A DNA stretch of 64,000 nucleotides from Doryteuthis pealeii (taxonomy: Eukaryota > Mollusca > Cephalopoda > Myopsida > Loliginidae), in contig CM042147.1 of NCBI GenBank assembly GCA_023376005.1, forward strand, positions 120,425,963 to 120,489,962. The letters are read 5' to 3'. The notes below the pieces were generated by a model. The model had not been told where the DNA came from and ran no database searches. It worked only from the letters and a program-made list of their open reading frames with translations. Position 1 is the first letter of the stretch; each line of letters starts with the position of its first letter. The position numbers and the translations under genes were made by a program. This document shows, in pieces, positions 1 through 11,927 of this stretch.

Positions 1-61
1 TCCCCAAAAAGCAGACTATTTCAAAAGTCAGGCCTGTTTTTCTGGTTACTCTGTTTGTGTG

Positions 62-73
62 TATGTATATATT

Positions 74-159
<86 letters not shown>

Positions 160-175
160 ATATATATATATGCTG
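62..175. repeat. Compound (TA)n/(TG)n microsatellite
   Basis: A TA run passes into a long TG run, broken twice by GGTG, and returns to TA. The short open frames here, reading Cys-Val or Tyr-Ile repeats, are products of the dinucleotide repeat. Confidence 0.95.
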
Positions 176-419
176 GTGCCCCTACTTACGAATTTTCAGA
201 GTTACGAGCTCTCATTCTGTCGATTTTTTGCTTTGTGTTGTGAGCTAAAATTTGAGGTACGAGCGAGTTTCAGATAAATTTTTACTAAAAAGATCCCTAC
301 AAACATCTATGTTTCAAAATTTATTACGCCAGAGAAAATATTATTCATAAAAAAACAAACATTAAAACATATTACAGCACATGATTCATTACATTGTTAT
401 GTTATGTTTTTATACAATA

Positions 420-1057
420 TCTTATTATAATGGAGATTGTGTGTTTGTCTGTCTGTAACCGAAACTATATTACTACTCAATTCACAGTTCCCTTAGTTAT
501 ATACATCACATTCTCCATGATTTAATTTAATTTAAACCTCAATGAATAATAAAATTGCTTTACATTATTAAGACTGTTGACCATATCTACATACTAATAA
601 TACTCAATTGTATTTATATATACAACAAAATAGTGGTTTACAGTGTGAATGGAAGGTTAATTTGCATATTGATCTTAAAAAATTGATTTTAATAAATATA
701 TGCTAAGTATTATTGATTTCTAATTGTTTGGTTTTATCTTATTGAATATGAGCAAAAATCTCTGGGATAAATCTTAAAAGAAATACATTAAGAAGAAGAA
801 ATAACTGTAATATTATCCTTTACTTCCTATTTTAAGTAAAGAGTTAAATTAGGAAAATTTACCAATGAAAGACGGGAGTAATGGAAAATGATGGAAGAGT
901 TAGTTTCAAAGCTGTTCTATTTTTCGATAATACCCCCTCTGTTCCAAATCTTTTTATCTGCATTCTTTTTAGTTTCATTAGCCTTTCTAATTTAACATGA
1001 TATTTTATTATATTAAAACTTAAAAACTTGCACCCGGAGGGTGCATACATTTACTAG
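420..1057 (+). mobile_element. Non-autonomous Helitron, family A
   Basis: The 5' end reads TCTTATTATAATGGAGATTG and the 3' end carries the hairpin CACCCGGAGGGTG followed within about 20 bases by CTAG. The base before the TC is A and the base after CTAG is T, the A/T target typical of Helitrons, which make no target duplication. There is no Rep/helicase coding capacity. Two other copies in this window (41256-41797 and 53809-54449, both minus) share the body sequence. The family assignment rests on the ends; the boundaries are exact if the CTAG rule holds. Confidence 0.8.
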
Positions 1058-1247
1058 TAATTTAAAAAAAAAACGTAACAACTATCAATATGCTCTGAAG
1101 AAGATTTTTTGATGAAATCGAAATATTGGCAATATTAGCAATGCAAAGTTGTAATTAACATCTGTGTTTTTTATATCATTTTATCTATATATACCGTCGG
1201 ATTCATTTCCTTACTCTTAACCAATATATTTTTAAAAAAATATATAA

Positions 1248-1905
1248 ATCGTGGGTAGCGACCCGTAATGCCTAAAGATAGAACCTAGGTAGTTGAGCAG
1301 TCCATGACATGCAATATTCCACTTTGGTCCTTACTTGGGCTAGACGAGCGGTCAGAGAGGCCCCCTCTGATCAATCGGCTGGTCATGTCAAGCCTTAGCA
1401 CCTATATGATTGCCCCAGCCCTATTGCCCTTATGACAAGCCCCAACCCTGTTTATCATATGGGTCCTAGAAGGCGGTAACTGAGGGTTTTCATGTCCTGG
1501 GAATTACGTTAAACTCTATCTGATGGCGAGGTTCCAGTTTTGGAGGTTTGGGGTTTGGGGCATGTGGAGCACCCCTTCATCACCATTGCTCCCTGGTCCA
1601 TTCTGACCCGGAGTGGCAGTACCTGTTGGGGTTCTATCTATGGGTTAAATAGAAAAACACGTGTTTATAAAAAAATTGATTATCCATTAAGAATTAATTT
1701 ATTTCAAAACTTTTTCTGCATTAAATGACCCACTGAGGTTGATATGCCGTAAAACAGAACAAACCAAAAAACAACGATAACCATTACACCACGCGCCTCC
1801 TACAATTTTGCACCGACATTGCACATCACTCATTAAAATGGTGTCAGTTTAAAACTCTAGTTGGTTGGTTGGTCGATTGATTGATTGATTTTAATGGCAT
1901 ATCAA
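1248..1905 (-). repeat. Dispersed repeat, family C
   Basis: This repeat occurs at least six times in the window (1248-1905, 22245-23060, 25860-26300, 26700-27335, 31393-32015, 41812-42087). Shared blocks are a 'GGCATATCAACCTC' start, a block 'GGGTCAGAGTGGACCAGG', a block 'GGGGCTTGCCATAAGGGC' and a block ending in 'GGGTCGCCACC'. Here it is in the reverse orientation. No coding potential or terminal structure was resolved; it may be an old SINE or LINE tail. Confidence 0.65.
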
Positions 1906-2031
1906 CCTGTCTGGGGTTATGTCATGGCTAACAGTTAGGAAGTAATATATTTATACTTTTTTAGTAATAGGTTTTAACAATGTGTTAGCACCATTGGGGA
2001 TCATGTTGTATGGTATTGATTAAGTTCATGT

Positions 2032-2268
2032 CTATATTCTATAGTATAATTTTATTTCCTTCAAAAAGGACAGAATGTCTTCTATGTTGACTTTTTCAAA
2101 TAGATCTTTCATATTGTTTGCACTAAAATAACAGTTTCTGATGTGAGCAAAACAATTGCATTCCATGAATAAGTGTTTAACAGTCAAAGGTGTTTGACAT
2201 GTTTCACACTGTGGTTGTTGTTCTTGTTCTTGTGCGTTAGTCTTGTGTGGCCACCTATTTATTATCAT
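2032..2268 (-). mobile_element. Non-LTR retrotransposon (LINE) fragment, 3' end of pol ORF
   Basis: The 78-residue frame has a Cys/His cluster reading CETCQTPLTVKHLFMEC. It is followed by an aromatic and basic stretch ending DILSFLKEIKLYYRI and a stop. This pattern resembles the extreme C-terminus of pol proteins of some RNase H-bearing invertebrate LINEs, where a CxxC...H...C cluster precedes a short 'ILxFLKxIxLY' tail. No reverse transcriptase domain remains upstream, so this looks like a dead fragment. The assignment comes from recognising the motif, not from a search. Confidence 0.65.
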
Positions 2269-3345
2269 GCCAAATAAAAGTATTATTTATAAAGAATTAA
2301 ACATTAAAACATATTACAATATATAATTCAATGCATTCTATTTTATTATGTTTTTTATAGAATACAGTGCTATTTTCATATCGAAAAATAAACGGAACAA
2401 AAATGTGACTGTCTTTTTTTATGGGTGAAAGGCCGGAACAGATTAATAGAATTTCAGTTTAAATCAATGCGTAAAACTGATTTAATATACGAGGAAATTG
2501 AGTTACGAGCGCAACGAATTAAGCTCGTAAGTAAAGGTTCTACTGTTACTGAAAAGTCATTAAACTATATCACTTCGTCCGAACTAGAAATCAGCTGAGA
2601 GATAATATTCCGATCGATAAAATTGTCATTTTTTTTGTTTTTGTTTTTTTTACCGTTTCCTTCTTCTAATTCCAAAGTTCTAGTTTTTACTTTCATTGAC
2701 CAGATCAAGAATGGTAAAAAAAAATGGAAGAATTTGATAATTCTCTTCATATAAATGACCATACAAGAAAAAGAAAAAAGAAAATATTCTTTATAAACCT
2801 TCTGTGGGTGTTGTTCCGTTGGTACCACCAATTTTCCCTGTGAAATTTACCCACCCCCATATTTAACACAATGAAACTTGCATAAAGGTTAATATTATCT
2901 TTTTTTTTAAATTGTCCATTCGAAAGAAGAAACATTGAAAAAAACTTCCGATGATTTTTTAAAGAATTTTTCAGCTTACGGAAATAATGAAAACTATGAA
3001 TGAAAAACAATGTTTACATTTTTGCGCCGTTGAATCAATTGAAATTTAACGTAGCCAAAAACAAGTTCTGACTACCGGTTTTTTTTTTAGATTCTATGAA
3101 AAATCAATTAATGGTCCGATTGTCACGAAAATTTCCATAATTACTTACCATTTAATGAAAATATGTCTGAAATAGTTTTTTTTTCCTAAAATATATTGGG
3201 GGAAAATCTTTTTACGAGGTCTACCCCATCCTATTTTATTTTATGAAATATGAAAAAATGAACCGACAAAAAACGATTTTTACTTTTTTCTATAAAGATA
3301 AGAGTCTGAATAATTATATCAGAAGATCTTTATAAGTTTCTTGGC

Positions 3346-3377
<32 letters not shown>

Positions 3378-3780
3378 AGTAAAGGACCATGAATACAGAA
3401 TTCTGCTAAAAAATATCAATAAAGAAACTGGCCGTGTTGTAAAAAACGGACTGTTTTACTTATTTTTCAAGATAACGGTGAGTAATTTTTCCCCAGTCGG
3501 ATAATTTGATCTTTGAATTAACTGTTTTTCTTTGTAACAACTCTTTATGTTCGTTATTTATTTTTTGCGAGATTTTTTTTTTTTAAGTTTTAAAAATATT
3601 TACGTTTCTTCCTTCAATATGGCCTAAACTGATCACGTGACCTATTTTGGTGGTACCTATTGTTCCGAAAGCCCAAAGCAAATGAGTCCTTCTTTCCTGT
3701 CCTACATCATAAAAACAACACCATTCCTTTTTTTTTTTTCTGAATTGAAACTGAGCCTTGCGTCTGCACGTTATTGTAAA

Positions 3781-4179
3781 CTAGAAGCGGCTACCCGGCG
3801 TTGTCTGGGTAGTGGGAGAGGTAAAAAAAAAAATTAGTCTCACAAATCCATTATTATTGAATCGCGAGTTGAATCCTCGCAGGATGCCCCATTAAGATCC
3901 CCATGTAAAAACAAAAGACGTTGCCTTGATCCAGGAAAACAAAAATTAATGTCTACTATTTAAAATATTAAATGCCAAAAAATCTATGCTATTATCATTT
4001 AAATTTTATTTTTCTAAGTATCTTCACTAATATAAATCAAAACTTCGTTATTTTTGCTCAAAAAGCAAGATCTGATGATAGTGAATGTGTATATATATTT
4101 ACTTTGTCGTTAATTGTTTTATTTTCATACTTTCCTACGGACATGCATACACACAAACTGTCCTTTATATATGTATAGA
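3781..4179 (-). mobile_element. Non-autonomous Helitron, family C-ends
   Basis: Read on the minus strand, the 5' end is TCTATACATATATAAAGGAC and the 3' end contains GCCGGGTAGCCGCTTCTAG, ending CTAG. The flanking bases are A (5') and T (3'), consistent with Helitron insertion at AT. Family relatives are at 34299-34657, 61034-61743 and the broken copy at 42088-44033. No protein is encoded. Confidence 0.8.
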
Positions 4180-4593
4180 TTACTAGTAAGCCATCCCACA
4201 CAAATAAAACACTTAATTCATAATCATTTAAAAAATATATTAGTTGAGCTTCAAGCCAATGGTTTATAAATCCACATTAAGTGGGAGGTCTTTTGACTGA
4301 CTGACAGAGAGAAATCAGCCAATCAGAAACAAGCGTTCCTTTTCGGTCACGCCCCCTGAATAATTACTTAGTTTCACTTTTACTTTCATTTATCACCCTT
4401 ATCAACAACTGGTCTCTCTCATTTGTCAAAGGCATCGAAGTCTTTTGACCGTATTATTGAATCATACATTTACCTTCGCACTACATTGTATAGTAAAATA
4501 TGGAAAATGGTGCAACTAGTTCTCTACACAGGAGTTTTGTTTTCGTCGGACAGATCTACCTTTTTTTCTTAAATAATTAATTAGTTGAAAAAA

Positions 4594-4595
<2 letters not shown>

Positions 4596-4654
<59 letters not shown>
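4596..4654. repeat. (TA)n microsatellite
   Basis: About 29 uninterrupted TA units. Confidence 0.95.
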
Positions 4655-4655
<1 letters not shown>

Positions 4656-5144
4656 TTTTGATCATTTGCAGTGATTTTTCAATGTGTTTGTACTTGTTTT
4701 CCAGGATTGGTTTTAATATTCCAACTGCATTTTACTGGATCTCTTGTGCCATTTAAATATCAAAATTCCGATCTTTGTCTGGAATATTTTATACTTTAAA
4801 CAATGAGACAAAACAACAACAAAAAAAAGAGTTTGCTGGAAATATATTTTATGCATATTTATTTCAATGGATTGATAATTTAAAAGAACAAAAAAAAATG
4901 ATACTCTTTCGCCGTAAGTAGCCATCATAAAATATTTGCGGGGCGAGGATTTTTCATTGTTGCTTCGAAGGAAACTTTCATATGATTTTATTTCGTCGTC
5001 AATTCTATGCTAAGTTCACTTTTGTTTTTTTAATTTGAATGCTTAACAAGTCTACAAATTAAAATGAAAGAACCCGAATTAGTTCATATAATTTCGAAAA
5101 CAATTTTAATCAATACAATACTAACTAGATAACTGTCTCAGATT

Positions 5145-5203
<59 letters not shown>
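5145..5203. repeat. (AAT)n microsatellite
   Basis: About 19 trinucleotide units without interruption. Confidence 0.95.
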
Positions 5204-5410
5204 GATGTGATATGCTTATTTATTTACGAGAAACGACATAAAGGTCAATGAAAGGTATTATTTGGATAAAAAGGTCAGTTTTGCTATAGCAAGTTTTTTC
5301 TCGAGCATTTTCTGCCTCTTTGACGTGAAGTATGAGCTATGATGTAATCGAGACGGTTTCAATCCTACCCCGGATCTCTGGTTTCTCCAGTCTCTTTTCC
5401 AGGATTTTTG

Positions 5411-5512
5411 GAATCTGTGCGGTAAAGTGGGGAGCTGATGGTAGAAAAGGGGATAGACTCCCTCGCTGTCCTGCTGATACCAACAATAGACCACTCCACT
5501 AACTTTACTACT
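5411..5512 (+). mobile_element. SINE-1 fragment (3' body)
   Basis: The block from 'TGTGCGGTAAAGT' through 'GGGGATAGACTCCCTCGCTG' and a CCAC/ACTTTAC tail matches the body of the tRNA-derived SINE seen intact at 46051-46296. The tRNA-like head is missing and part of the middle is deleted. Confidence 0.7.
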
Positions 5513-6032
5513 ATTTGACGTACTATTCAGAGTTTGTAAGATTCGTTGTTGTTTGTTTGTTTTTTTTTTTTTGTTGTTTTTGTTTGTTTTTTTTCCACCA
5601 GAGACAACGATATATATTCGGTCTAACGTTTGAAAATTTATTATTAATTTGTACATAAAAAGAAACAAAGACGACTCACAAATACCGACTTAGAAAAAAA
5701 AAGGAAAGTTATGCCCTGATCTGATCTAAAAATAAGTTATTTGCATGATGATATTTTATTCTAATATAATTTTTTTTCTATTGTAAATTTACTTTGTATG
5801 GTGCTGAGCGCTACATAACTGATCTCCTTAAGAGAGAGTTCCCATCTTGAAAATATTGACTCCCATTTATTTTTCTTGTTGCCTTTGCTTTATTCTTTGC
5901 TACCATGTCAGCAACCAAGTAGACGATTTATAGAGTCAGAGACAGAAAGATGTGAATATACTATGATAGATAAATAGATAGATAGTAAATTGCAATTCTT
6001 GGCATATTTTATACCGACATGTTCATCAATTG

Positions 6033-6995
6033 CAATTGTATCATTATGAAGTTAACAAACTGAAGTTTTATGATTATGAAGCTTATTAATTGATGATATA
6101 TCATTATGAAGTTTATCAATTGAAGTTATATCATCATGAAGTTTATCAATTGAAGTCATATAATTATAAAGTTTACCAATTGAAGATATATCATTATGAA
6201 GTTTATCAATTGAAGTTATATCATCATGAAGTTTATCAATTGAAGATATATCATTATGAAGTTTATCAGTTGAAGATATATCATCATAAAGTCTATCAAT
6301 TGAAGTTATATAATTATGAAGTTTATCAATTGAAGATATATCATTATGAAGTTTATCAATTGAAGTTATATCATTATGAAGTTTATCAATTGAAGATATT
6401 TATCAATTGAAGTTATATCATTATGAAGTTTATCATTGAAGATATATCATTATGAAGTTTATCAATTGAAGTTATATAATTATGAAGTTTATCAATTGAA
6501 GATATATCATTATGAAGTTTATCAATTGAAGTTATATCATTATGAAGTTTATCAATTGAAGATATATCATTATGAAGTTTATCAATTGAAGTTATATCAT
6601 TATGAAGTTTATCAATTGAAATCATTATGAAGTTTATCAGTTGAAGATATATCATCATAAAGTCTATCAATTGAAGTTATATAATTATGAAGTTTATCAA
6701 TTGAAGATATATCATTATGAAATTTATCAATTGAAGATATATCATTATGAAGTTTATCAGTTGAAGATATATCATCATAAAGTCTATCGATTGAAGTTAT
6801 ATAATTATGAAGTTTATCAATTGAAGTTATATCATTATGAAGTTTATCAATTGAAATTATATCATCACGAAGTTTATCAATTGAAGATATATCATTATGA
6901 AGTTTATCAGTTGAAGATATATCATCATAAAGTCTATCAATTGAAGTTATATAATTATGAAGTTTATCAATTGAAGTTGTGAAGTTTACCAATTA
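6033..6995. repeat. 30-bp minisatellite, about 30 units
   Basis: The unit is roughly GAAGTTATATCATTATGAAG plus TTTATCAATT. Odd and even units alternate GTT/GAT variants, so there is also a 60-bp higher order. Because 30 is a multiple of three and the unit lacks stops in several frames, long open frames appear on both strands (for example 6641-6982 plus and 6612-6992 minus). They translate into ten-residue repeats. They have no start context, splice signals or composition change, so I treat them as an artefact of the array. It ends about 360 bp before the GPCR start codon. Confidence 0.93.
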
Positions 6996-7351
6996 AAGTT
7001 ATTCATTATTCAGTAATCTGATCCTATCCTCGCCTGACAGTCTCTTCCGCAGGTATTTCAGACTAAGTTGGAGCGTGAACCGAAGGGTTGATATTAACGT
7101 CTTTGCTTCCTGCATCTCCTTTCTGTCCTCTCAGTCTGATTAATGACTCTTCAGTCAGAAAGGTCGATTTGGTGAGCCAGCAAAATGGCTGTAGTAGAAA
7201 CGTTGACATGGAGAAAAATCGTGGAACGTCATTTGAAACAATTTAAAACCAATAACTGATCTTATACAAATTTGCTTCGCACAGCTTTAATAATTAAGGA
7301 AAATATCCACGCGTCACTTTTCTTTTTATTTAATGGTGAAAACATTGAACA

Positions 7352-8235
7352 ATGGAAAGATTCGAAACGACTAGTGCAATGGATAAAGACCCCAACAAAA
7401 CCTACCCGGTGACACTGTGCAATATAACCACACAAGAAGTTATAGAAGACAGTGAAAGACTGACCTGTTCACTTCTTTTATCTGTGATCATTTTCATCGG
7501 TTCTGTAGCAAACCCAATAATGGTAGTGTGCTTGTGTCGAATCTGGTCCACAAACATTTCCATGTGCAGACACCTCCTCCACCTGGCCATTGGAGACATG
7601 ATACGTATCTTCTTTTGTCTCCCGGTTCGCGCCCTGGGATATATTAAATTTGTCGGCAGACCCAAGATACTTTTTCAAATCCGATTCTTTCTGGACATCT
7701 TCACTGAAATTCTCCAACTTCTTATTCTTTTGCTGATCAGCAGTGATCGATACTTTGCCGTTGCGAAACCGTTTAAGAAGTATAACGAACAGAAAGTAAA
7801 CTCGGTTTGCGTTCTGGTTTGTTGCTGGCTCGCCGCAATCCTCGCAGCCGGCCTCAGCATTTTGTACTACGAAGACTACATCAGAACAATGCAGCTATGC
7901 GAAATAAAACCACCCTTGTACGTATTAATGCTTTTGATTTTGCTGCTTGAGACAACCACCGTCGTTGGAATAGTTCAGTTTTATCTGAGGACGATTTATA
8001 TTCTTTGCAAACAGAGGAAGAAAATGCAAAGCTTGAGGCAACAAAAAGTTCATCCGGAAGTTAAAGACAAACGCGATGAGAATCCAACAAAAGAGAATAA
8101 AGTTACAACAAATGATGTCATCCGTAACCGAGTCGAGGATGTCGCAGTTGTTGAACTCAATCAGCCAGAAAAAGTTAAAAAATTCCCAGAAAGAACAGCA
8201 AACAAAAATTAAACCAGACCCGGATCTTTCAACAG
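7352..8235 (+). CDS. GPCR exon 1: N-terminus, TM1-TM5, start of ICL3
   Basis: ATG lies in a good context (AACAATGG) and is the first in-frame ATG. Visible rhodopsin-family marks are: Asn-Pro at the TM1 1.50 position (SVANPIMVV), LAIGD in TM2, Asp three turns before DRY (position 3.32), SSDRYFAVAKPF closing TM3, a TM4 Trp (CCWLAA), and TM5 running into KQRKK. NKT and NIT sequons near the N-terminus suggest extracellular glycosylation. The usual TM3 Cys (3.25) and TM5 Pro (5.50) are not seen. A strong donor (ACAG then GTAAAG) ends the exon at 8235, but the frame stops at 8210-8212. Deleting one A from the run at 8204-8208 restores a phase-1 join to exon 2. A weaker in-frame phase-1 donor exists after 8123 (GTAACC). 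The ligand is unknown; 3.32 Asp alone does not make it aminergic. Confidence 0.85.
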
Positions 8236-8439
8236 GTAAAGTTTCATTATTTATTTATTTATTTTTCCGTTTTTATTTCATAAACGTAAATTTTAATGAA
8301 TTTTAAAGAATTTTAATGAATTTTATGAATCTTTTTATGAATTTTATGTTTATAATTTTATGTTTATAATTCAATTTTATGAATTTTAATGAATATTTTT
8401 TCATAAACGTGAATTTTTTTTATTTCATATTTCATAAAT

Positions 8440-8490
8440 AAGAATGAAATTTAACCTGCTGAAAGATTCAGCAGGTTAAATTTCATTCTT
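8440..8490. repeat. Perfect 23-bp hairpin
   Basis: Arms 8440-8462 and 8468-8490 are exact reverse complements, separated by five bases (AAGAT). It sits 205 bp into the GPCR intron. No poly-U follows and no terminator role is implied. Confidence 0.9.
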
Positions 8491-8650
8491 TTTTATTTCA
8501 AAAACGTTTGGAAACTGATAGTTTGTTTATTTGTTTGTTTGTTTTCGCTCTTTTTTTTTTTTTTTTTTTTTGCTTGTGTAATGGTATATGAGCATATTTA
8601 CACACACACGCGCGTGCGCGCGAGCAGAATGTGACAAAAAGTTAATTTTT

Positions 8651-9305
8651 GGTAATCTGAACATTAGCTACATAAATGAGAGTAACCTTCCTTTTGTTTG
8701 TTTCACTTTGAGGAAGCCTTATGTTTTGGTCGGCCATTTTCATTTCACCGTGAATCTACACTGAAAATAGGAATTTGTTCGAATCAATACAACTGCATGT
8801 TTCAACACGAAAATATCATAAATAAAGTGTGCTACAATTCCGCACCTAGATTTATAGACTAGGCGAGGTCACGTGGTCTATTCCTCCGCCAATCAACAGC
8901 CATAATATTCGGCTGATTAACTACTTAAACACTGATACGTCCATAGTCCATGTGCAACAATTGACGAAGGAACTTACAATACGAAGGATTCTTTACCAGG
9001 GGATTACCAAGGATCTCAGCTGGACAAGCGCTCTTGCTTGAAGACTAAAGGATGACTCATAAAAACGTAAAAAATATGTTCTTAATTGTGCTTGCGCATT
9101 ATTTGAAATGAACTTAATTGTTATTAAGAACACATTTTACGATATTTTCGTGTTAAAACACTCAGTTGTATTGATTCGAACAAATTTGTATTTTCAGTGT
9201 AGATTTAAGGTGAAAGGAAAATCGCCGACCAAACAATAAGGTTTCCTGAAAGTGAAACAAACAAGAGAGATTACTCTCGTTTATGTAACTAATGTTCAGA
9301 TTACC
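8651..9305. mobile_element. Palindromic MITE family A (GGTAATCTGAAC ends), interrupted
   Basis: The two halves are near-complementary from GGTAATCTGAACATTAG to CTAATGTTCAGATTACC. Flanks TAATTTTT and TAATTCTT are an 8-bp target duplication with one mismatch, which points to a hAT-like or similar DNA transposon source. About 250 bp of other repeat (near 8825-9075) separates the halves. Other copies: 21050-21443, 38044-38672 (partial), 42316-43982. Confidence 0.8.
8825..9075 (+). repeat. Dispersed repeat E, inserted in the MITE
   Basis: Blocks such as GCGCTCTTGCTTGAAGACTA and a start around TGACGAAGGAAC recur, diverged, at 17290-17450, 24890-25085 and 25235-25345. The boundaries are approximate. 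Confidence 0.5.
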
Positions 9306-9348
9306 TAATTCTTTAAGCGGAGATGTTGTGTGCTAAACGGTGTTTGTT

Positions 9349-9358
9349 CCCCCTCCCT

Positions 9359-9424
<66 letters not shown>
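9349..9424. repeat. (CT)n microsatellite
   Basis: CCCT repeats lead into about 30 CT units. A short (GGTT)n run follows at 9511-9543. Confidence 0.95.
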
Positions 9425-9425
<1 letters not shown>

Positions 9426-9914
9426 ACCCTCTTTGACTGTTCTGTCTACTTCCGAACTACACCTTGAGCCTTCATCCTCTCAGTCGGACTTGCAGACGTT
9501 TTTGAAGCGCAGTTGGTTGGTTGGTTGGTTGGTTGGTTGGTTGAATTTTACGTCATGTTAACCCCAGGTTTTTTTTGGGTTTTTTTTTTTTTTTTTGGCG
9601 GGGAGTTATGCACAAGACGTTTTTACTTTATTCATTCTTGTGTATTGGATTTTCTAACACATTTTTTTAAACACATTTTCAAACTCATTTTTTAAAATCT
9701 ATGTAACCCTTTGCTGTGATCGTAACAAGGTACTACCATTCCTTGACGCGCAGCAATGGATGGTCTGTTGTACATGAAATCGTTTAGTATACGGCCATCC
9801 TCCCTAAAGTGTACACGTCCTAGACATTGTAGTCGAAGCTGAGTCAGAAATACACGTTCAGGAAGTCAGCTTGCTTTGTCTCACACTCAAGCAACAACAC
9901 ATTTTTAGTATATA

Positions 9915-10105
9915 TATTTACCAAATCCTCCGCACGAGCAGGATACGACACAAGGTCAATTTCTTAAGCGGAGTTTGAATTCAGAGTTTTCCTTCTCCTA
10001 GACTGGTTACCTAGCCATGGTTAAAGAACCCAGTCTGCCCTGCTATTTACCCATAGCTGGAGGGAGAATTGGATTCATACCTTTCCCAAGGGTATTGGTA
10101 TAAGG
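9915..10105 (-). mobile_element. SINE-2 copy
   Basis: This matches, in reverse, the element at 23158-23372: blocks AAGGTCAATTTCTTAAG, TTTTCCTTCTCCTAGACTGG and CATAGCTGGAGGGAGAAT. The tRNA-like head is diverged or missing here. The following 10120-11100 holds no feature I can name apart from a poly-T near 10610 and a block at 10880-11000 that recurs at 26588-26700. Confidence 0.65.
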
Positions 10106-11100
10106 TCTTGATGTATAATATTGTTGTTGGCATCCTTCCGTCTGAGTAGACGATGGAGTAGTGTCAAAATGGATTTTTTAAACTACGTAGCCCGAGCGGG
10201 TTGATATGGAGGATGTGCTATTACCCAAGCAGCATATCCCCTTCTCCACACTGCCGCTGTGGTCCAAAGGAAAGGTAAGAACCAATACAGTTTGGCAATG
10301 ACAGTGTCGCAGGGGTTGCTGTGTAGCGCTGAAGATTAGCGTTACTTCATCTTAGGCACTCCGGTCCCGGGCTTGTTTTCGGGGTTTACTCCCCTAGTTT
10401 TCCTTAGAATCATATAAAGCAGCTTGGCAGCGGTGGTCTTGTAACAAACTCTTCCTTGTCCTAGATGGATTGACAACCAGGGCCAGGTAGCCGTATCTAA
10501 CCAATTTGGGTTTTGTGTGTGTGGTAAGTACGCCAATCTTACTAGTGTCAGTGTGAATGGTGGTTAGCTTCTCTAGAGCTCATCCGCATCTTTCCAGTTC
10601 CCGCGGGTTTTTTTTTTTTTTTTTTTTGGTGTTTACTCACGCTCCTCTCCAGACAACCTGTTAAGTTTGCCAGTTTCGTTGCTCATGAGATATCTAAGTT
10701 TTAACTTAGTATAAGATTAGAAGTACACGTTTAAACGGCTCTGTGCTCTTAGGTGATGTCTAAGTTCAAAAAGGCTCTTAAAACCCTTGTTGCAAGCAAG
10801 CGTGCTGCGAGTAGAATGCTGATTGTCCTTACGTACATTCATGTCGCGTTTTAGGCCTCCGGCTTTTTTGCAGTCGGGTCATTAGGGGAGATAACTCTTC
10901 TCTAAAAAAAACGATATGACTCTTTAGTAAAAGGGTAGTTAGTACAAAGCAACACCAACACAGAGCATGATAATCAAGCAAGAAAAAACAAAATGGCTGC
11001 ATGAATACGCACGTGTGGACAGTTAATGTTTTGTACGATGGTCGGCGAGAATATTTGTTGAGTTAAAAATACATTTAACTGTTTTGTTTTATTATATGTA

Positions 11101-11495
11101 CTAGTACAAAATAAAAAAAACACCCTCCGGGTGACGTAAAGATAGATTTTTGAAACATATTGCCTGGTGGGTAGGAGTAAAAAATTCAGTGTCAGCGAGT
11201 TTGTACCCTAAGTAAATAAAATCATCAAATTCATTAAATGATTAAAAAAATAAAACAATTTGAAATGTAAACTTTAAATATGTATTAAAATAAAACAAAC
11301 TATATATAGATATATAATACCAGTCATGTATTTATTAAAACTTATTTTAAAAAACAATGAGGACTGTCTAATGTTGCATGTTCAAATTTTGAGTGTATTT
11401 ATTCTATGTTATGACGATTTGGGTAATGTGACGTAAGCAGTGATGTAATTTTTGTTACAGACAAAAATTGGAAGCGAATATCCATTATTAATAGA
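11101..11495 (-). mobile_element. Non-autonomous Helitron, family B
   Basis: On the minus strand it starts TCTATTAATAATGGATATTC and ends with a CACCCGGAGGGTG-like hairpin and CTAG. The flanks are A and T. It is closely similar to the element at 45733-46384 and shares ends with 59913-60687. Confidence 0.8.
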
Positions 11496-11684
11496 TTTCA
11501 TAACATTCTGGGTTATAATTCAAATATATAAAAATTTGATACTTACGTTCACCATCCAAATAGGAGATTTGCATCAATTATTTTTAATGAATTAATAAAT
11601 TAACAGTTAAGTCCCAAAATTATGTGTTCAATTAGCTATAGTTCAGCCAACGGACATATTTCTCTTGTCTTTCTCTCCCTGATA

Positions 11685-11927
11685 AGGCCGGTTTAGCTCA
11701 GTCGGTAGAGTACTTGACTAGGAATCCCAAAGGTTCCTGGTTCGATACCGACCCTCGCCAACGCAGCGTATGAGTAGCACAGGGATCTGTGCGGTAAAGT
11801 GAGGAGCTGAGGGTAGATTTGGCGCTCTACCTCAGACGCTAAAATAATCTCCTTGGTCTAGTGCAAGTGAAAAGGGGATAGATTCCCTCGCTGTCTGGTT
11901 GATAAGGATTAAGGCCACCCCGACGCC
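11685..11927 (+). mobile_element. SINE-1, full-length tRNA-derived copy
   Basis: The head contains a box A-like TAGCTCAGTCGGTAGAG and a box B-like GGTTCGATACC, as in a tRNA. It is followed by a non-tRNA body with TGTGCGGTAAAGT and GGGGATAGATTCCCTCGCTG, and a tail near CCACCCCGACG. The acceptor stem does not pair, so it is not a functional tRNA gene. Confidence 0.8.

Larger units (their letters stand above)
1..7351. other. Non-genic stretch upstream of the GPCR gene
   Basis: No exon could be supported on either strand. The stretch holds a TG/TA microsatellite, two Helitrons, a LINE fragment, a dispersed repeat, poly-T tracts (for example near 3353-3377), (TA)n and (AAT)n tracts and a 30-bp minisatellite, each listed separately. 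Between 2270 and 3780 and between 5520 and 6030 I see only AT-rich sequence and homopolymer runs. No promoter could be assigned for the gene that starts at 7352. Confidence 0.6.

Noticed and set aside
55..248. Short Cys-Val-rich open frames
   Set aside because: Translation of a (TG)n/(TA)n microsatellite. The same applies to 56539-56868 and 9340-9561.
5258..5668. 136-codon minus-strand frame
   Set aside because: It overlaps a SINE-1 fragment and poly-T tracts, and no family resemblance was seen.
6090..6992. Open frames of 64-126 codons on both strands
   Set aside because: They are the same 30-bp tandem repeat read in different frames, without start context, splicing or composition change. 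It is not a CRISPR array either, because there are no unique spacers.
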